The notes under the pieces were generated by a model, which was not told the origin of the DNA, searched no databases, and saw nothing but the letters and a program-made list of their open reading frames with translations. From contig DRQL01000121.1 of assembly GCA_011371465.1 (NCBI GenBank), positions 1 through 16,117 of the forward strand: a stretch of DNA of 16,117 nt, read 5' to 3'. Both the position numbers and the translations under genes were made by a program. This DNA comes from Gammaproteobacteria bacterium (GTDB taxonomy: Bacteria; Pseudomonadota; Gammaproteobacteria; DSM-19610). This document shows positions 15,269 through 16,117 of this stretch, one piece after another. Each line of letters starts with the position of its first letter. Positions within the stretch are counted from its first letter, which is position 1.

Positions 15269-15311
15269 GCCTTATCTCACCAGAAACGATTTACAGTGAG
15301 GCGAATAAGGC
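15269..15311. terminator. Two-part hairpin downstream of the YeeE/YedE gene
   Basis: GCCTTAT (15269-15275) pairs with ATAAGGC (15305-15311), and directly inside it CTCAC (15276-15280) pairs with GTGAG (15296-15300). A 4-base bulge (GCGA) lies on one side and the loop is 15 bases. It starts 12 bases after the stop codon. There is no T-run, so it may be a factor-dependent end or an mRNA 3' stabiliser. Confidence 0.4.
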
Positions 15312-15334
15312 AGAGTAGAAAACGATCCTTGCTT

Positions 15335-15348
15335 TACAACAAATTGTA
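15335..15348. promoter_or_regulatory. 14-bp dyad upstream of the cytochrome gene
   Basis: TACAA-CAAA-TTGTA is a perfect inverted repeat 78 bases before the cytochrome start codon, in an AT-richer stretch. It is a candidate operator; I could not place a convincing -35/-10 pair beside it. Confidence 0.25.
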
Positions 15349-15426
15349 TCCACATACCCAGATACCGGGCAAGGCGTGCTCAGAACAGGGAGAGCAACTG
15401 ATTTTCAGGACCTGACCCAACGAATA

Positions 15427-16117
15427 ATGCATTCAATTTTATTTTTATTCCTTGCAGGGTTTGAGATTCTCAATCCTGTTGCAGCCAAAATGGCAGGCTC
15501 TGCAGAATTTGTAGGGCGACCTGTGTGCACGGCTTGCCATACGGAGCAGGCTGTACAGTGGTCCGGTTCCAACCATGATCAGGCGATGCAATTGGCAACC
15601 AGCCATACCGTGCTGGGTAACTTCGATAACGCCACCTTTACAAATTTTGGTGTAACCTCATCCTTTTTCAAAAAGAATGGAAGGTTCATGGTACGAACCG
15701 TGGGTCCTGACGGCAAGCTTAAGGACTACGAGATCAAGTACACCTTTGGCGTTGAGCCTCTGCAACAATACCTGGTTGAATTTCCCGGTGGACGGCTACA
15801 GGCGCTGAGTCTGGCCTGGGATACACGCTCGAAACAGCAGGGTGGCCAACGCTGGTTTCATCTCTATCCGGACGAAAATATTGCGTACGATGATGAGCTC
15901 CACTGGACCAGACCCAGTCAGAACTGGAACAGTATGTGCGCGGAATGTCATTCTACAAACCTGGAAAAGAACTACGACCCTGTCACCCGAACGTTCGCGA
16001 CGTCCTGGTCGGAAATCGACGTTTCCTGCGAGGCTTGCCACGGGCCGGGTTCGAACCATGTACGCTGGGCTGAGCACAAGTCGGGTCGAGGAAAGCTCGA
16101 AAGTGGCAAAGGCCTGG
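15427..16117 (+). CDS. Multihaem cytochrome c (cytochrome c554-like), N-terminal part
   Basis: The frame is open to the right edge (230 codons seen). A signal peptide (ILFLFLAGFEILNPVAA, cleavage near residue 20) sends it to the periplasm. Three haem c sites are visible: CTACH (34-38), CAECH (171-175) and CEACH (201-205). The spacing, with FVGRPVCTACH first, YTFGVEPLQQYLVEFPGGRLQAL between sites and SCEACHGPGS third, resembles proteins of the cytochrome c554 type, often longer with TPR repeats at the C-terminus. It likely carries electrons in respiration; donor and acceptor are unknown. ATG 15427 is preferred; a GTG at 15376 would add 17 residues including three Arg. Neither has a good ribosome-binding site. 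Codon choice (AAT, CCT, ATT) is more AT-rich than in the neighbours. Confidence 0.9.
   Translation, partial: MHSILFLFLAGFEILNPVAAKMAGSAEFVGRPVCTACHTEQAVQWSGSNHDQAMQLATSHTVLGNFDNATFTNFGVTSSFFKKNGRFMVRTVGPDGKLKDYEIKYTFGVEPLQQYLVEFPGGRLQALSLAWDTRSKQQGGQRWFHLYPDENIAYDDELHWTRPSQNWNSMCAECHSTNLEKNYDPVTRTFATSWSEIDVSCEACHGPGSNHVRWAEHKSGRGKLESGKGL

Overview
The window looks like a chromosomal segment of a gammaproteobacterium, most likely an environmental respiratory or sulfur-linked lineage. I infer this from an RNase E whose catalytic and zinc residues fall at the E. coli numbers, from the divergent rne / rluC-HAD-sppA arrangement, and from a VPxPA-type PEP-CTERM protein, a YeeE/YedE transporter and a multihaem cytochrome c. 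G+C is high by eye in most genes and drops in the 10.95-11.23 kb gap and after about 15.26 kb. I saw no tRNA, rRNA, CRISPR array, transposase or phage gene.

Left part (1-4.4 kb). A partial, unrecognised reading frame leaves the left edge on the minus strand. Divergent from it is a two-gene unit: a membrane-anchored ferredoxin/flavin oxidoreductase (442-1752) whose flavin fold appears circularly permuted, overlapped by 14 bases by a secreted Sel1/ankyrin repeat protein (1739-3739). A low-molecular-weight protein tyrosine phosphatase follows (3860-4339). It meets rne tail to tail across a perfect 10-bp hairpin.

Centre (4.39-10.1 kb). rne (minus) has a 42-bp tandem repeat at its 3' end and a leader of about 330 nt. 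That leader has a plausible sigma70 promoter and an array of hairpins, including a three-way junction; it is probably the autoregulatory leader known for rne in enterics. Divergent from it, rluC, a HAD phosphatase and an S49 peptidase form a compact operon (gaps of 8 and 12 bases). A REP doublet with compensatory stem changes follows sppA.

Right part (10.3-16.1 kb). A solitary PEP-CTERM surface protein (minus) sits behind a near-consensus sigma54 promoter. Upstream of it on the same strand are a DUF2868 membrane protein and a GTPase/DUF3482 protein joined by an ATGA overlap. Divergent from them is a YeeE/YedE-type transporter, whose start codon overlaps the stop of a possible 15-codon leader peptide. 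The right edge cuts a cytochrome c554-like multihaem cytochrome with three CxxCH motifs visible.

The most unusual items are the permuted flavin fold with a His-for-Cys change in its second iron-sulfur motif, the structured rne leader, the sigma54-like site in front of the PEP-CTERM gene, and the leader peptide overlapping the transporter start.
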